64,000 nt of DNA, taken from the NCBI GenBank assembly GCA_032027165.1, contig JAVSMO010000001.1:570865-634864 (forward strand). The letters are read 5' to 3'. A program made the position numbers and the translations under genes. The notes under the pieces are model-generated. The model worked only from the letters and a program-made list of their open reading frames with translations, did not search any database and was not told the origin of the DNA. Every line of letters starts with the position of its first letter. The first letter of the stretch is position 1. Positions 19,636-27,265 of the stretch are shown here, in pieces. The DNA is from Denitratisoma sp. Its GTDB lineage: Bacteria; Pseudomonadota; Gammaproteobacteria; Burkholderiales; Rhodocyclaceae.

Positions 19636-20712
19636 TCAGAAGCGGATATGGGTGGAGGCGTTCAGGTTCGAACGCGAGCCGCGCCAGTCGTCGATCAGGT
19701 ACTTCGTGAAGGGCAGGCCGGTCTTCTCGAAGAAGCGCGGCCAGCCGATGCGCTCGATCCAGTCGGCCATGCGCTCCCACGGGCGGGCATCTTCCTTGTA
19801 CACGCGCAGGATCTTCTTCACCACGGCGGCGACTTCGGGCCAGCGCGGGGCGTTGTTGGGCAGGCCGGCCGCGACCATCTTCATGAACTGCGGCTTGATG
19901 CGGGCGTTGGAGTTCTTGCCGCCGACCCAGATCGCCAGCTTGGAGTGCTCGGGATCGTTGATCTGCATGGGCGGGCAGGGCGGGAAGCAGGCGCCGCAGC
20001 AGACGCATTTCTTCTCGTCGACTTCCAGCGAGGGCTTGCCGTTTACCATGGCCGGGCGGATGGCCGCCACCGGGCAGCGCGCGACGACGGACGGGCGCTC
20101 GCAGACGTTGGCGACGAGGTCGTGGTTGATCTTCGGCGGCTTGGTGTGCTGGATGACGATGGCCAGGTCGGCCTGGCCGCCGCAGTTGATCTCGCAGCAG
20201 GAGGTGGACAGGCGCACGCGGTTCGGCATTTCCTCGTGGATGAATTCCTCGTAGAGCTCGTCCATCAGGGACTTCACCACGCCGGAGGCGTCGGTGCCGG
20301 GGATGTCGCAGTGCAGCCAGCCCTGGGTGTGGGCGATCATCGACACCGAATTGCCGGTGCCGCCGACCGGGAAGCCGCTCTTCTCCAGCTCGGCGATCAG
20401 CGGGGCCACCTTCTTCTCGTCGGCGACCATGAACTCGATGTTGCTGCGGATGGTGAAGCGGACATGGCCTTCGGCGTACTTGTCGGCGATGTCGCACAGC
20501 TTGCGGATGGTGTAGACGTCCATCTGGCGCTGCGTGCCGGCGCGCACCGACCAGACTTCCTCGCCGGAATGCGAGACGTGGTGCAGCACGCCGGGCCGGG
20601 GCCGGTCATGGTACTTCCAGTTGCCGTAGTTCTTCCGCAGGGTCGGGTGCAGGTACTGCATGTGGTCCGGCACGCCGCACTCGACGGGCTTGCGCAATTG
20701 AGGTTGTGACAT
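19636..20712 (-). CDS. dsrB: DsrB, dissimilatory sulfite reductase beta subunit
   Basis: 358 residues. Sirohaem/[4Fe-4S] ligand cysteines lie in STSCCEINCGGQ, and an inserted ferredoxin domain carries CVCCGACFPPCPP and CERPSVVARCP. With DsrA it forms the alpha2beta2 enzyme that here probably oxidises DsrC-bound sulfur to sulfite. The ATG follows GGAGA, and the gene lies 30 bases after dsrA. Confidence 0.96.
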   Translation of the reverse strand: MSQPQLRKPVECGVPDHMQYLHPTLRKNYGNWKYHDRPRPGVLHHVSHSGEEVWSVRAGTQRQMDVYTIRKLCDIADKYAEGHVRFTIRSNIEFMVADEKKVAPLIAELEKSGFPVGGTGNSVSMIAHTQGWLHCDIPGTDASGVVKSLMDELYEEFIHEEMPNRVRLSTSCCEINCGGQADLAIVIQHTKPPKINHDLVANVCERPSVVARCPVAAIRPAMVNGKPSLEVDEKKCVCCGACFPPCPPMQINDPEHSKLAIWVGGKNSNARIKPQFMKMVAAGLPNNAPRWPEVAAVVKKILRVYKEDARPWERMADWIERIGWPRFFEKTGLPFTKYLIDDWRGSRSNLNASTHIRF

Positions 20713-20742
20713 GGTGTGTCTCCGTCAGTTTTCGTTCGTCGA

Positions 20743-22038
20743 TCAGGCAGCCGCCTGCTTGGCCTTGACCCGGGCCACTTCCTCGTCCCAGTCGTCCATG
20801 CGGACGTAGGGGTTGGTGCGCGGGTTCGAGATCATGCTCGGGTCGACCTCGACCTCGATGCCCTCGAGGAAGTTCACCAGGCCGATGCGCTCAATCATCT
20901 CGCCGGTGCGCTCGTGCTCCAGCGCGTTCTCGGCGAAGAAATCGACGGTGCGCTTGGCCAGGTCGAGAAGCTTCTCGTAATCCTCGTCGGTCTTCAGCTT
21001 CATGAACGGCACGACGACGGTGCCCATCAGGTCGCCGATCTTCAGGGTGCGCTTGCCGCCGACCAGGATGGTGGCGCCGCGGTCCTTGCCCGGGGCGAGG
21101 GCGCCGGTCATGACGTTGATGCAGTGCATGCAGCGCACGCAGTCCTTGTTGTTGATTTCCAGTGCCTGGGTGTCATTGACGGCGACGCTGGAGACGGTGG
21201 CGTCCTTGGAGACGGCCTTGATCTCCTTCAGCTGGATGGCGCGCGTCGGGCACATGCCGACGACGTCGTTCACCAGCTCGTTCATGCCGTGCTTGGCGAA
21301 CCACTTCTTGGCCAGGGCCTCGTCGGTCTGGATGTTGTCGCGCCAGGTGCCGATGATGGCCATGTCCGAGCGCTGGATGGAGTTCATGCAGTCGTTCGGG
21401 CAGCCGGAGAACTTGAACTTGAACTTGTAGGGCAGGGCCGGGCGGTGGATGTCGTCGAGGAAGCTATTGACGATGGTGCGCAGGCCCTTGCCCTCGTCGT
21501 AGCAGGACTGCTCGCAGCGGGCGTGGCCGACGCAGGCCATCGAGGTGCGCACGGCGGGGCCGGCGCCGCCCAGGTCGAAGCCCAGTTCGTTGATCTCGTC
21601 GAAGGCCTTCTGCACGTTCTCGGTGGTGCAGCCCTGGAACATGATGTCGCCGGACTGGCCGTGGAAGGCGATCAGGCCGGAGCCGTGCTTGTCCCAGATG
21701 TCGCAGAATTTGCGCAGGATGTCGGTGTTATAGTGCATGCCGGCCGGCGGCATGATGCGCAGCGTGTGGAATTCGGCTGCGTCCTTGAAGACCGGCTGCT
21801 CCTTGTCGTCCTTGATCTCGGTGAAGCGGGGAATGACGCCGCCGCCATAGCCGAAGACGCCGACCGTGCCGCCCTTCCAGTAACCCTTGCGCGTCTGGTA
21901 GGAGTGCTCGAGGTGGCCGAGCAGGTCGGTCATGCCATCCTTGTCCTTCGCCAGGCGCTTGAGGCCGGTGACGAAGCTGGGCCAGGGGCCCGATTCCAGC
22001 TGGTCGAGATTGGGCGTGTCGTGCTGTTTCTTAGCCAT
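20743..22038 (-). CDS. dsrA: DsrA, dissimilatory sulfite reductase alpha subunit
   Basis: 431 residues, normal length. Sirohaem-iron-sulfur ligands are in CVGHARCEQSC and the later SGCPNDC (CX3C). A ferredoxin insert contains MCPTRAIQL and CVRCMHC. This is the first gene of the 14-gene dsr cluster. The ATG has a CCGGAGA ribosome site, and a TATATAAA stretch on the minus strand about 30 bases upstream of the start may be the -10 region. Confidence 0.97.
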   Translation of the reverse strand: MAKKQHDTPNLDQLESGPWPSFVTGLKRLAKDKDGMTDLLGHLEHSYQTRKGYWKGGTVGVFGYGGGVIPRFTEIKDDKEQPVFKDAAEFHTLRIMPPAGMHYNTDILRKFCDIWDKHGSGLIAFHGQSGDIMFQGCTTENVQKAFDEINELGFDLGGAGPAVRTSMACVGHARCEQSCYDEGKGLRTIVNSFLDDIHRPALPYKFKFKFSGCPNDCMNSIQRSDMAIIGTWRDNIQTDEALAKKWFAKHGMNELVNDVVGMCPTRAIQLKEIKAVSKDATVSSVAVNDTQALEINNKDCVRCMHCINVMTGALAPGKDRGATILVGGKRTLKIGDLMGTVVVPFMKLKTDEDYEKLLDLAKRTVDFFAENALEHERTGEMIERIGLVNFLEGIEVEVDPSMISNPRTNPYVRMDDWDEEVARVKAKQAAA

Positions 22039-22136
22039 GATTTGTCTCCGGTGCTAAGGTTTATATACGGTGCTGCTGGGGTCAGACTGTCTATAAGTTG
22101 GCGCTGATGTTACGCATGCTGCACTGCGATCTCCTA

Positions 22137-22198
22137 TACCTCCCGCAGGGTATCGCTCCCCTCCCGTGGGGGTAGGACGGACCTACCCGAAAGGGGTA
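22137..22198. promoter_or_regulatory. Cluster of TACC...GGTA inverted repeats between dsrA and the divergent operon
   Basis: Two related dyads, TACCTCCCGCAGGGTA (22137-22152) and TACCCGAAAGGGGTA (22184-22198), flank a third (CCTCCCGTGGGGGTAGG, 22163-22179). They lie in the 305-base divergent intergenic region 22039-22343. Recurrent dyads with TACC arms suggest binding by a dimeric regulator controlling dsr and/or the divergent operon. The first dyad fits a 7-2-7 heptamer layout as in NarL-type sites, but not all consensus bases match. Confidence 0.5.
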
Positions 22199-22235
22199 TG
22201 CCGCGGCACGCCATGCCGGTGATAGGCGGAGAGGG

Positions 22236-22257
22236 TGGCGAAAGGCATATTTCGCCA
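22236..22257. promoter_or_regulatory. Palindrome upstream of the 22344 operon
   Basis: TGGCGAAA, six bases, TTTCGCCA: perfect 8-base arms. It is followed by ACTTATATAT (22261-22270), a plausible -10 for plus-strand transcription. It is unlike the TACC dyads, so probably a separate operator. Confidence 0.45.
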
Positions 22258-22272
22258 AACACTTATATATGG

Positions 22273-22304
22273 CCGACGCCTTTGCCTTGTTGATGCGGCG
22301 TCGG
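22273..22304 (+). other. Leader hairpin before the 22344 operon
   Basis: CCGACGCC (22273-22280) pairs with GGCGTCGG (22297-22304) around a 16-base loop, just downstream of the putative -10 and 40 bases before the first ATG. Confidence 0.35.
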
Positions 22305-22343
22305 GCCGCCGCATAACCAGGCAAAGCCGTCAGGTGGGACACG

Positions 22344-22562
22344 ATGGACGACAAGGAACAAATCACCACGCTGGACAAGTTCACCGCCCCGATCTGGGGG
22401 CAGGAGATCGAACTGCAGCAGGTCGAGTACCTGGCCGGCGGCACGCCCATGCTTCGCCTGCGCATCCGCGAGAAAAAGCGCTTCACCATATTCGATATAG
22501 ACGCTCAGACGGCCGCCCGCTGGGCAAAAGCCATGCAGGACTGGGCCGACAAGCAGTCATGA
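22344..22562 (+). CDS. Small conserved protein of dsr neighbourhood (72 aa)
   Basis: A soluble 72-residue protein with no signal peptide or cysteine, rich in charged residues (REKKRFTIFDIDAQTAARW). Family not recognised. Its stop overlaps the next start as ATGA, making it the first gene of an eight-gene plus-strand operon divergent from dsrA. Placement suggests a role in sulfur metabolism or its control; this is inference only. Confidence 0.75.
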   Translation: MDDKEQITTLDKFTAPIWGQEIELQQVEYLAGGTPMLRLRIREKKRFTIFDIDAQTAARWAKAMQDWADKQS

Positions 22563-23158
22563 CCGTCATTGACGTCAGCTTCGAGGTTCGTTGCGAGTGC
22601 CTGCCGCGCGACTACGGCTACGCGCTGTACCGCGCCCTGGCCGACACGCTCGACTGGCTGGAAGAAGACGCCCTCGCCGGCGTGCATCCCCTGCACGGCA
22701 CCGCCACGGCCGACGACAGCCTGTTTCTCGGCCGCCGCGCGCGCCTGATGCTGCGGCTCCCGGCGGAACGCGCCGAGCAGGCGCTGGCCCTCTCCGGCAA
22801 CCGGCTGGCGCTGGGCAGCGGCCTGGAGATCGGCCCGGGCCGCGTGCGCGAGCTGATGCCCTACGCCACGGTGCATTCGCATTTCGTCAGCACCGGCAGC
22901 GCCGACGAGGCCGAATTCCTCGGCCTGGCGGCGGCGGAGCTGCGCGCGGCGGGCCTGCCGGAGCGGATGATTTCCGGCAAGGCGCACGTCATGGACACGC
23001 CCGGCGGCGAGCTGCGCGGCTTCAGCCTGCTGCTGCACGGCCTGACGCCGGCGCAGTCGCTGGCCGTGCAGGCGCGCGGCCTGGGCGAGGGACGCAAGCT
23101 CGGCTGCGGCATCTTCGTGCCGCACAAGTCGGTGGTCGCCGTCGGCGCCGACGAATAA
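22559..23158 (+). CDS. Cas6/Cmx6-like protein (orphan, no CRISPR array)
   Basis: 199 residues. The C-terminus has the glycine-rich GEGRKLGCGIFVPHKSV (about 176-192), resembling the RNA-binding G-loop of Cas6 processing endonucleases of the MYXAN/Cmx6 type. A histidine-containing HSHFVSTG lies mid-protein. No CRISPR array or other cas gene is seen in the window, and the gene is translationally coupled to its neighbours in a sulfur-trafficking operon. It is therefore either a misleading family match or a repurposed RNA-binding protein. Similarity was judged by eye. Confidence 0.65.
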   Translation: MTVIDVSFEVRCECLPRDYGYALYRALADTLDWLEEDALAGVHPLHGTATADDSLFLGRRARLMLRLPAERAEQALALSGNRLALGSGLEIGPGRVRELMPYATVHSHFVSTGSADEAEFLGLAAAELRAAGLPERMISGKAHVMDTPGGELRGFSLLLHGLTPAQSLAVQARGLGEGRKLGCGIFVPHKSVVAVGADE

Positions 23159-23188
23159 AACGAACATCTTGAGCAATCTGGAGGAGAA

Positions 23189-23668
23189 ATGAGCAAACCC
23201 ACAGTCACCCTGGACATGAGCGGCCTGTCCTGTCCGGCGCCGCTGATCGGCGCCAAGAAGATCGTCGACGACATGGAGCCCGGCCAGTCCCTGCTGCTGG
23301 TCTCCGACTGCCCCGGCACCTCCGACGACCTGTTCGCCTGGTCGCGCCAGACCGGCAACGAGGTCGCGGTGAAGGACAAGATGGACGACGGCCGCACCGC
23401 CTACCTGGTCACCCGCGGCAGCGGCCGCAAGGCGGCGCCGAAGGCCAACGTCACGCTCGACATGCGCGGCACGAGCTGCCCCGGGCCCATCCTCGAGGCG
23501 AAGAAGCTGCTCGACGGCATGCAGTCCGGCGAATTGCTGATGCTGGTGAGCAACTGCCCCGGCACCCCGGCCGACGTCGACGCCTGGGTCAGGAACACCG
23601 CCCTGGAACTGGTCGACCGCGTCGAGATCGCGCGCGGCGCCTTCGAGTTCTACCTGCGCAAGAAATAA
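23189..23668 (+). CDS. Double-domain TusA-family sulfur carrier
   Basis: 159 residues comprising two tandem TusA/SirA domains (about 1-80 and 87-159). Each has the CPxP active motif: LSCPAPLIGAKK with C15 and TSCPGPILEAKK with C97. Each also has a second conserved cysteine in a CPGT loop (C41 and its counterpart). Single-domain TusA hands persulfide sulfur to DsrEFH; a fused dimer could carry two sulfurs or act as an obligate pair. The ribosome site is GGAGGAG. Confidence 0.88.
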   Translation: MSKPTVTLDMSGLSCPAPLIGAKKIVDDMEPGQSLLLVSDCPGTSDDLFAWSRQTGNEVAVKDKMDDGRTAYLVTRGSGRKAAPKANVTLDMRGTSCPGPILEAKKLLDGMQSGELLMLVSNCPGTPADVDAWVRNTALELVDRVEIARGAFEFYLRKK

Positions 23669-23690
23669 TTCAACCAACCTGGAGAGGACC

Positions 23691-24023
23691 ATGAGCTACA
23701 CCATCAATGGCGAAGAGAAGGAAGTCGATGCCGACGGCTACCTGCTGGAACCGGATTTCAGCGAGGAGGCGGTGCAGGTCATCGCCGCGGCCGAGGGCAT
23801 CGCGCTGACCGACGATCACTGGAAGATCATCAACTACATGCGCGACAAATATCGCGAGGACGGCCACACGCCGAACTTCCGCAACTTCATGAAGGACATG
23901 GCGGAGCTGATGCCGGAGGCCGACTCGAAGGTGATGTACGACCTCTTCCCGAAGGACGGCCCGGCCAAGCAGGCGGTGAAGGTCGCCGGCCTGCCCAAGC
24001 CCTTCGGCAAGGGCGGCTATTAA
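23691..24023 (+). CDS. DsrC-family protein without redox cysteines (RspA-like), copy 1
   Basis: 110 residues, clearly DsrC/TusE fold (EVDADGYLLE, DDHWKIINYMRDKY), ending QAVKVAGLPKPFGKGGY. Both arm cysteines of true DsrC are missing and the protein contains no cysteine. Such homologues have been named RspA and are proposed to be regulatory rather than sulfur carriers. It lies 22 bases after the TusA gene with a good ribosome site (GGAGAGG). Confidence 0.88.
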   Translation: MSYTINGEEKEVDADGYLLEPDFSEEAVQVIAAAEGIALTDDHWKIINYMRDKYREDGHTPNFRNFMKDMAELMPEADSKVMYDLFPKDGPAKQAVKVAGLPKPFGKGGY

Positions 24024-24100
24024 AGAGACGGCAGCCCTTCCTCCATAAAGCAGAACAAGACGACCCGGACAATGTCGACCACAACCAAAGGAGAAGCAGG

Positions 24101-24466
24101 ATGGGAGATGCGTATCGCGACACCACGGCGCGCTGGATGACCGTCGGAGGCCGGGAGATCCCGGTCGACCCGGAAGGCTACCTGATCAACCTCGACGACT
24201 GGTCGGAGGACTTCGCCCGCGCCCTGGCGAAGGAGGAAGGCCTCGACCTTACCGACGAGCACTGGCAGATCATCCGGTTCATTCGCGATTACCACAACGA
24301 GCACCGCGTGCAGCCGCAGGTGCGCGCGATGATCGCCCACTTCACCGAAAAGTGGGGGGCGGAGAAGGGCAGCAACCACTACCTGCACGAAATCTTCCCG
24401 CGCGGCGGCCCGCAGAAGCAGGGCAACCGCCTCGCCGGCATCCGCCGCACCAAGGGCGAGCACTGA
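24101..24466 (+). CDS. DsrC-family protein without redox cysteines, copy 2
   Basis: 121 residues with an N-terminal extension and the DsrC-like PVDPEGYLINLDDW...DEHWQIIRFIRDYH core. The C-terminal arm ends NRLAGIRRTKGEH, with no cysteine and no conserved PKPTGC motif. It differs enough from copy 1 to suggest an old duplication or a different partner. Its stop overlaps the next ATG by one base. Confidence 0.85.
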   Translation: MGDAYRDTTARWMTVGGREIPVDPEGYLINLDDWSEDFARALAKEEGLDLTDEHWQIIRFIRDYHNEHRVQPQVRAMIAHFTEKWGAEKGSNHYLHEIFPRGGPQKQGNRLAGIRRTKGEH

Positions 24467-25074
24467 TGGCCATTCGCATCCGCAGCCGGTTTCACGCCGG
24501 CGGGCGGGCGCGTGCGCCGGCGGAGCTTGCCAGCGTCGTCGCCATGCTGTCGTGGAAGCTGGCGATCGAATCGATCAAGCGCATGCGCGAGGCCAGGTTC
24601 GACATCGACCTCGGCCGGCCGTATTTCGACTACGTCGTCGAGACGATGGCCTTCCATGCGCATTACGCCGACCGCGTCGCCTTCGAAAAGCTGGGGCCGG
24701 AACCGCGCGGCGAGTTCACCACCGCGCTGGCGAAGCGCATGGCCGAGGCCATCGAGGACAACGCCGACATGCTGCTGGCCGCGACCGAGCCGGGCGCCTG
24801 CCGCCGGCACTTCCTCGAGGTCTTCAACGCCGCCGGCGCCGACTACGCCGAGTACGGCTGCGACGAGAAGGGCCCCGACTTCGGCTTCCGCCGCGCCTAC
24901 GCCGCGCGCGTGCGCGAGGGCATGCCGGAGAAGGACAAGAACTGGGTGTACGACCAGGTCATGGAGATCGAGGCGCCGGAAGGCGTGCAGGCGATCAGGA
25001 AGACCCTCGACGGTCTCTTCGGCGGCGGGGAGAAGCCCGCCCGCCGCGCGCGCGAAGGCCTGTCCGGCGAATGA
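24466..25074 (+). CDS. Unknown conserved protein (202 aa), sulfur operon
   Basis: Soluble, alpha-helical-looking, no signal peptide. Recognisable stretches are SIKRMREARFDIDLGRPYFDYVV and MPEKDKNWVYDQVMEIE. Two cysteines (in GACRRHF and YGCDEKG) have no known motif. The start codon shares its A with the TGA of the preceding gene, and the stop overlaps the next start as ATGA. Family not recognised. Tight coupling implies that it works with the DsrC homologue and the dioxygenase. Confidence 0.75.
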   Translation: MAIRIRSRFHAGGRARAPAELASVVAMLSWKLAIESIKRMREARFDIDLGRPYFDYVVETMAFHAHYADRVAFEKLGPEPRGEFTTALAKRMAEAIEDNADMLLAATEPGACRRHFLEVFNAAGADYAEYGCDEKGPDFGFRRAYAARVREGMPEKDKNWVYDQVMEIEAPEGVQAIRKTLDGLFGGGEKPARRAREGLSGE

Positions 25075-25970
25075 TCGTTCCCGCTCATTTCGATCCCGAC
25101 AACGCCACGGCCTACGCCGCCTGGCGCGGAGCCAAGCTGGCCGCCCACCCGCGCCGCCTCGAGGACCTGCTGGTCGAGGTCGCCGATCCGCGCCGACTGA
25201 CTTTTGCCGAGCGCGGGGCGCTGCTGGCGCGCTGCGGCGTCGCCAACATGGCGCTGTATGCCTCGAGCACCGGCAACGATCCCGACAAGGACATCCCGCG
25301 CCTGCTCGGCCGCCAGCTCGGCCTGGAGAACCTCGACGCCAACCTGCTCGCCGACGACGACGGCATCTCGCCGCTGGCGGTGGCGCCGGCCGGCACGCGG
25401 ACCGAGTTCATCCCCTACACCGACCGCGGCATCAAGTGGCACACCGACGGCTACTACAACGCGCTCGATCGGCAGATCCACGGCCTCATCCTGCACTGCG
25501 TGCAGAGCGCCGAATCCGGCGGCGAGAACCGCCTGATGGACCACGAGATCGCCTACATCCTGCTGCGCGACGAGAACCCCGATTTCATCCGCGCCCTGAT
25601 GGCGCCGGACGCCATGACCATCCCGCCGCGGCTGGAGGACGGCGCCGTCGCCCGCGCCGCGCAGCCGGGGCCGGTGTTCGCCGTCTATCCCGACGGCCAC
25701 CTGCACATGCGCTACACGGCGCGCACCGTCAGCATCGAGTGGAAGGCCGACGACCTCACCCGCGCCGCCGTCGCCGCGCTGGAACGCCTCCTCGCCGACG
25801 ACGCCGGCCCGTACGTCTTCCGCGGCCGCCTCGAGCCGGGCATGGGCCTGGTCTGCAACAACGTCCTGCACGACCGCGCCGCCTTCAGCGATTCCGAGAC
25901 GCGCAAGCGCCTGCTCTACCGCGCCCGCTACTTCGACCGCATCGTCGACGCGCCGTCCCGCGCAGACTGA
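25071..25970 (+). CDS. TauD/TfdA-type Fe(II)/2-oxoglutarate dioxygenase
   Basis: 299 residues. The facial triad is visible: H124 and D126 in KWHTDGYYN, distal H267 in NNVLHDRAAF. 2-oxoglutarate-binding arginine candidates are R280/R284 in RKRLLYRARYF. Family members hydroxylate small molecules such as taurine, sulfonates or betaines. Placement in a sulfur-carrier operon suggests an organosulfur substrate or modification of an operon-encoded factor, which is speculative. Two copies of the dispersed motif lie in this gene, the second spanning its stop codon. Confidence 0.85.
   Translation: MIVPAHFDPDNATAYAAWRGAKLAAHPRRLEDLLVEVADPRRLTFAERGALLARCGVANMALYASSTGNDPDKDIPRLLGRQLGLENLDANLLADDDGISPLAVAPAGTRTEFIPYTDRGIKWHTDGYYNALDRQIHGLILHCVQSAESGGENRLMDHEIAYILLRDENPDFIRALMAPDAMTIPPRLEDGAVARAAQPGPVFAVYPDGHLHMRYTARTVSIEWKADDLTRAAVAALERLLADDAGPYVFRGRLEPGMGLVCNNVLHDRAAFSDSETRKRLLYRARYFDRIVDAPSRAD
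25181..25204 (+). repeat. Dispersed motif copy 4, within the dioxygenase gene
   Basis: CGCCG, nine bases, GACTGACTTT, exact; encodes RRLTF. Confidence 0.6.
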
Positions 25971-25974
25971 CTTT
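25951..25974 (+). repeat. Dispersed motif copy 5, dioxygenase stop / next gene leader
   Basis: Exact motif whose nine-base middle is identical to that of copy 9 (32291-32314). The dioxygenase TGA (25968-25970) is part of GACTGAC, and the next ATG begins two bases after the motif. Confidence 0.65.
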
Positions 25975-25976
25975 CC

Positions 25977-27140
25977 ATGCAATCCGCCCCGCGCGAAATC
26001 GTCACGCCCTACCGGCCCATCCCGCTCGAGGTGCCCGAGGGCATGAAGCCCAACGAGTTCTTCAACTCCGCCGAGAACCTCGCCGACCTGGTGCACAACA
26101 ACGGCCTGCTCGACAACCCGGAGGGGCTGCTCTTCTACCGCAAGGCGATCGGCCACTCCAACCTCTTCGACGGCTCGATCATCTACAACACCTCGCAGCG
26201 CATCCTCGACCCGCTCGGCCGCCCGGTGCGCCGCACCCAGGTGCCGGAGCCGGTGCGTCACGTCTGGAACCGCATGAACCGCATCGCCATCGAGTTCATG
26301 CTCGAGTGCTATCCCGACCCGGCGCGCCACCTCGTGCTGGCCGGCGAGGCCAGCCTCGACGCCACCTGGCCGCTCACCGCGCCCGGCGTGCCCTCGATCC
26401 GCATGCTGCACAACCACTTCATCGTCTTCGACAAGGACGACCTCGCGGCGGCGGCCCACGCCGATCCGGACAATCCCAACCTTACCGACGGCGGCCAGCA
26501 CTCGCTGTTCCAGGCGCACATGCGCGAGGCCTACCGCGCCTTCTTCGCCGGCCTGGATTTGAAGCTGCTGGCGCCGTGCGAGCGCGGCGAGTGCCGGCTG
26601 GCGCTGACCGGCTATCCGCAGGGCCTGCCGAGCTGGGAGGTGAAGGGCGGCGCCGCCGGCCTCGGCGAGGTGCGCTTCTGGCACGAATACGACATGCTGC
26701 TGCAGGGCTTCCTCGATTTCTACCGGACCTTCTTCAGCCAGGTGTCGACGCGCAACGCGCCGATGCTGCCGGACCTGCATTTCCCGGCGCTGGTCGAGGA
26801 GCGCCTGCTCTTCGACAATGATTTCCTGAAGACGGCGAAGATGGTGCGCGAGCGCTGCATCAAGGACGCGCGCTACGCCAACGCCATCCGCTGGCAACCC
26901 GCCTTCAAGCAGCTCATCTACCGCAACGACGAAGGCAAGCTGATCGTCACCATCAGCCAGAACTCCATCGGCAACGCCATCACCGAGCTGCTCGGCGTGG
27001 TGGTGAAGCGCGTGCCCGACGCCGACGCCTATGCGCGCGCCGAACCGCAGCTCATCGCGCAGCTGCTCGAACTGCGCCGCCGCTTCGTCGAGGCCGACCT
27101 CGGCGAGGGCATCGCCACGCCGTTCTGGCCGGCGCACTAG
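25977..27140 (+). CDS. Unknown conserved protein (387 aa), last gene of sulfur operon
   Basis: Soluble, no signal peptide. Conserved-looking stretches are NPEGLLFYRKAIGHSNLFDGS, PSIRMLHNHFIVFDKDD and VRFWHEYDMLLQGFLDFYR. Histidine pairs (MLHNHF, WHEYD) could bind metal or phosphate, but I do not recognise the family. It follows the dioxygenase by six bases and ends the operon. A paired function with that enzyme is likely but unproven. Confidence 0.78.
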   Translation: MQSAPREIVTPYRPIPLEVPEGMKPNEFFNSAENLADLVHNNGLLDNPEGLLFYRKAIGHSNLFDGSIIYNTSQRILDPLGRPVRRTQVPEPVRHVWNRMNRIAIEFMLECYPDPARHLVLAGEASLDATWPLTAPGVPSIRMLHNHFIVFDKDDLAAAAHADPDNPNLTDGGQHSLFQAHMREAYRAFFAGLDLKLLAPCERGECRLALTGYPQGLPSWEVKGGAAGLGEVRFWHEYDMLLQGFLDFYRTFFSQVSTRNAPMLPDLHFPALVEERLLFDNDFLKTAKMVRERCIKDARYANAIRWQPAFKQLIYRNDEGKLIVTISQNSIGNAITELLGVVVKRVPDADAYARAEPQLIAQLLELRRRFVEADLGEGIATPFWPAH

Positions 27141-27265
27141 CGCCGCCGGCCGGACACAATCCCTTACAAACTTTACAAAACGCCTGTCGCCTCCAGCGCC
27201 GGATGGGCGTTAAATGGGGCATGCGCATTGCGCCGATTCCGGCGTGCGCCGAAAGGAGAACGCAC

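Noticed and set aside
19655..19680. tRNA-like GGTTCGAA T-loop text
   Set aside because: It is inside dsrB coding sequence and no cloverleaf can be drawn. No tRNA or rRNA genes were found in the window.
24897..27137. 746-residue minus-strand frame opposite the sulfur operon
   Set aside because: Antisense shadow of three overlapping plus-strand genes; no ribosome site or protein family.
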